A stretch of 24,337 nt of DNA. Source: CAYVFC01 sp964450715. Lineage in GTDB: Bacteria > Myxococcota_A > Polyangia > Polyangiales > JAFGIB01. The translations under genes and the position numbers were made by a program. Below, one piece after another: positions 22,842 to 24,337 of the stretch. Position 1 is the stretch's first letter. Each line of letters begins with the position of its first letter. Location of the stretch: NCBI GenBank assembly GCA_964450715.1, contig CAYVFC010000123.1, positions 1 through 24,337 on the forward strand. The letters are read 5' to 3'. Below the pieces are notes generated by a model. The model was not told the DNA's origin. It saw only the letters and a program-made list of their open reading frames with translations, and made no database searches.

Positions 22842-23753
22842 ATGTCGCGCTTGATGATGCAGGTCTTCGGCAAGCTCCGCCCCGTGAGCTTCGACGGAGG
22901 GGGAACGACTGCGCCCCTGCTCGCCAGCACCTCTACCGCCTGGTCGGGGGTTCCCTTCGAGCTTCATCTGACCAAGCCGTTCGAGGGTGAACGCGACAGC
23001 GGCCCGCCGCCGGACGCACGCAGCCTGCTCATCACGCTGGAAGGGGCGATGGAGGTTACGGTCTTTGAACGCGGGCGACAGGTGGTCCACTGTTACCGCC
23101 CCGGCTCCCTCTCTTACTACTCCGGGGACGAGCGCCCGCTGATGACGCGGGTCAAGGGCAGCGGCAAGATGATGGTGGTGCGTCTGGAGCGCGCCTGGTT
23201 CGAGCGGCTGCTTCATCACGGCGCCCCCACACGGTCGGTGGGGCACGCGCCGCTCGAGCCCGACGACATCCTGAGGTCTCTGGCCACGTCCATGTGCAGC
23301 GAGGTGTCGCAGGGCGCGGGCACGGGCGCGCTGTTTGCCGACTCGATCTCGCTCGCGCTGCTCAGCCGTGCGCTGGAACGCCTCCCTGCCGAACGGATGC
23401 GCGTCCGAGGGTCTTTCTCGGAAGGCCAGCAGCGCCGCTTGCAGCGCTACATCGAGGAACAACTGGACCAGGACCTCAGGCTCGAGGAGCTGGCCGCGCT
23501 CTGCGGGCTGCGCGAGCGCCACTTCACCACCCTATTCCGCAGGGCCTTTGGCTGCTCTCCCCATCGCTACGTGATCGACCGCCGCCTGGCGCGCGGCAGC
23601 GAGCTCCTCTCCAGCACCGGCTACGACATCGCCGAGATCGCCCTGCGCCTGGGGTTTGCCAGCAGCAGCCACTTCGCCACCGAGTTCAAGCGAGTCTATG
23701 GCGTCACCCCTCGGCGCTATGCCCTGAAGCGCCGCCCCCGTGCCGGAACTTGA
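22842..23753 (+). CDS. AraC-family transcriptional regulator
   Basis: 303 residues. The N-terminal 180 residues have a cupin-like effector-binding appearance (SLLITLEGAMEVTVFERGRQ, YRPGSLSYYSG). The C-terminal two helix-turn-helix motifs (about 206-299) are complete: LEELAALCGLRERHFTTLFR, then IAEIALRLGFASSSHFATEF and the family ending KRVYGVTPRRYALKRR. The effector is unknown. It follows the carboxylase operon after 211 bases containing two dispersed repeats, so it is probably a separate unit. ATG 22842 is used; an ATG at 22854 is possible. Confidence 0.92.
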   Translation: MSRLMMQVFGKLRPVSFDGGGTTAPLLASTSTAWSGVPFELHLTKPFEGERDSGPPPDARSLLITLEGAMEVTVFERGRQVVHCYRPGSLSYYSGDERPLMTRVKGSGKMMVVRLERAWFERLLHHGAPTRSVGHAPLEPDDILRSLATSMCSEVSQGAGTGALFADSISLALLSRALERLPAERMRVRGSFSEGQQRRLQRYIEEQLDQDLRLEELAALCGLRERHFTTLFRRAFGCSPHRYVIDRRLARGSELLSSTGYDIAEIALRLGFASSSHFATEFKRVYGVTPRRYALKRRPRAGT

Positions 23754-23762
23754 TATTTGCGC

Positions 23763-23782
23763 GCCGGATCTCTGAATCCGGC
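23763..23782 (+). terminator. Hairpin after the AraC-family gene
   Basis: GCCGGAT, CTCTGA, ATCCGGC, starting ten bases after the stop codon. There is no T-run, so termination is uncertain. Confidence 0.35.
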
Positions 23783-23961
23783 CCGATCTGCCACGTGGTA
23801 TAGCGTCTTCATACGTGTGGGAGCTTTGCACAGCGAGAGCGTCACGGAAGGATTTCGGCGGCGCTCTCGGGTGCGAACGATAACCGTCCGTCCGGCACGC
23901 ACGCGTAAAAACGAAGGAAGGCGGCTCCACGCCGGAAGGTCGGGGAAGGGATTTGGTAGTC

Positions 23962-24337
23962 ATGGAAGAGATCTGGCGGGCGCGTGGGTGCATTTTTCTG
24001 GTCTATGTATTCGCGGTCTCGATTTCCGCCTCGACGGCGTGCGAGGGGAATAGGACGGCCGGTAACGGCTTAGACGGAGCGGCGGCCTACGGCGGAGGCG
24101 TCGGGCAATATCCCGGCGGCGCCGGAGGGTACTACCAGCCCGCGGCAGGTGCTGCCGGTATCGCCGGCGCCGGCGGCATGGCCGGCACCGCGGGCGTGGC
24201 CGGCGTAATCGAGCCGGTGGCCGGAGCTTACGGAACGGTCGATACCGGCGGCACCGCTGGCGGCGTGGCCGGCATGGAGGGCGCGGCAGGTGCTGCGGGC
24301 GCCGCGGGCGCTGCCGGCGCTGCCGGCGCTGCCGGCG
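23962..24337 (+). CDS. Gly/Ala-repeat lipoprotein, N-terminal part (runs off the window)
   Basis: 125 codons are visible and open to the window end. A signal peptide (RARGCIFLVYVFAVSISAST) ends in a lipobox-like STAC (C27). The rest is low-complexity Gly/Ala/Tyr/Gln, becoming a near-perfect GAA triplet-residue repeat (AAGAAGAAGAAG) at the end. Such linkers separate the membrane anchor from a surface domain in other lipoproteins of this window, so the functional domain is probably downstream. The start is ATG 23962, with purine-rich GGGGAAGGG about 12 bases upstream. The repeat tract is prone to length change. Confidence 0.75.
   Translation, partial: MEEIWRARGCIFLVYVFAVSISASTACEGNRTAGNGLDGAAAYGGGVGQYPGGAGGYYQPAAGAAGIAGAGGMAGTAGVAGVIEPVAGAYGTVDTGGTAGGVAGMEGAAGAAGAAGAAGAAGAAG

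Overview
The window looks like a chromosome segment from a high-GC deltaproteobacterium-like organism, most probably Myxococcota. This is inferred from style, not from a marker gene. The signs are lipoproteins with Gly/Ala/Ser-rich linkers behind a lipobox, a von Willebrand A lipoprotein behind a textbook sigma-54 promoter, a PccB-type carboxylase operon, and strong G/C preference at third codon positions.

Layout. (1) 1-5250 is a housekeeping block: an RpoD-type sigma factor (minus), RNase R (plus) and a small RRM RNA-binding protein (minus). A half-visible MITE touches the stop codon of the sigma gene. (2) About 5.6-13.6 kb is an accessory stretch of low coding density. Its left edge carries a detached 3' end of tRNA-Asp and its right edge the intact tRNA-Asp, the geometry left by integration into a tRNA 3' end, although no integrase is visible. 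Inside are two MITE-like elements of different families, a HicAB module whose toxin gene has an in-frame amber stop, an AAA/DUF4143 ATPase, a frameshifted and truncated O-methyltransferase relic, a divergent pair of lipoprotein genes, a small cysteine protein, and a nucleotidyltransferase with a short partner next to the tRNA. (3) 14.0-24.3 kb returns to ordinary chromosome: an outer-membrane-type lipoprotein, trpE (minus), two tandem DUF2284 metal-binding paralogues, a 79-residue protein, a bifunctional-nuclease-domain lipoprotein, a three-gene acyl-CoA (propionyl-CoA type) carboxylase operon, an AraC-family regulator, and the start of a Gly/Ala-repeat lipoprotein that runs off the window.

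The most interesting unit is 9370-12006. Two divergent lipoprotein genes, one with six cysteine modules whose spacing resembles arthropod clip domains and one with a von Willebrand A domain, share a 393-bp intergenic region. That region carries two opposed sigma-54 -24/-12 promoters and, between them, two palindromic sites 33 bp apart. This suggests one enhancer-binding protein switching on a secreted or surface pair. The tandem DUF2284 genes, where one paralogue has lost its N-terminal four-cysteine cluster, are the second system worth following.

Limits: homology was judged by eye from motifs. Start codons are uncertain for the sigma factor, RNase R, the barrel-like lipoprotein and the ORF next to the detached tRNA end.
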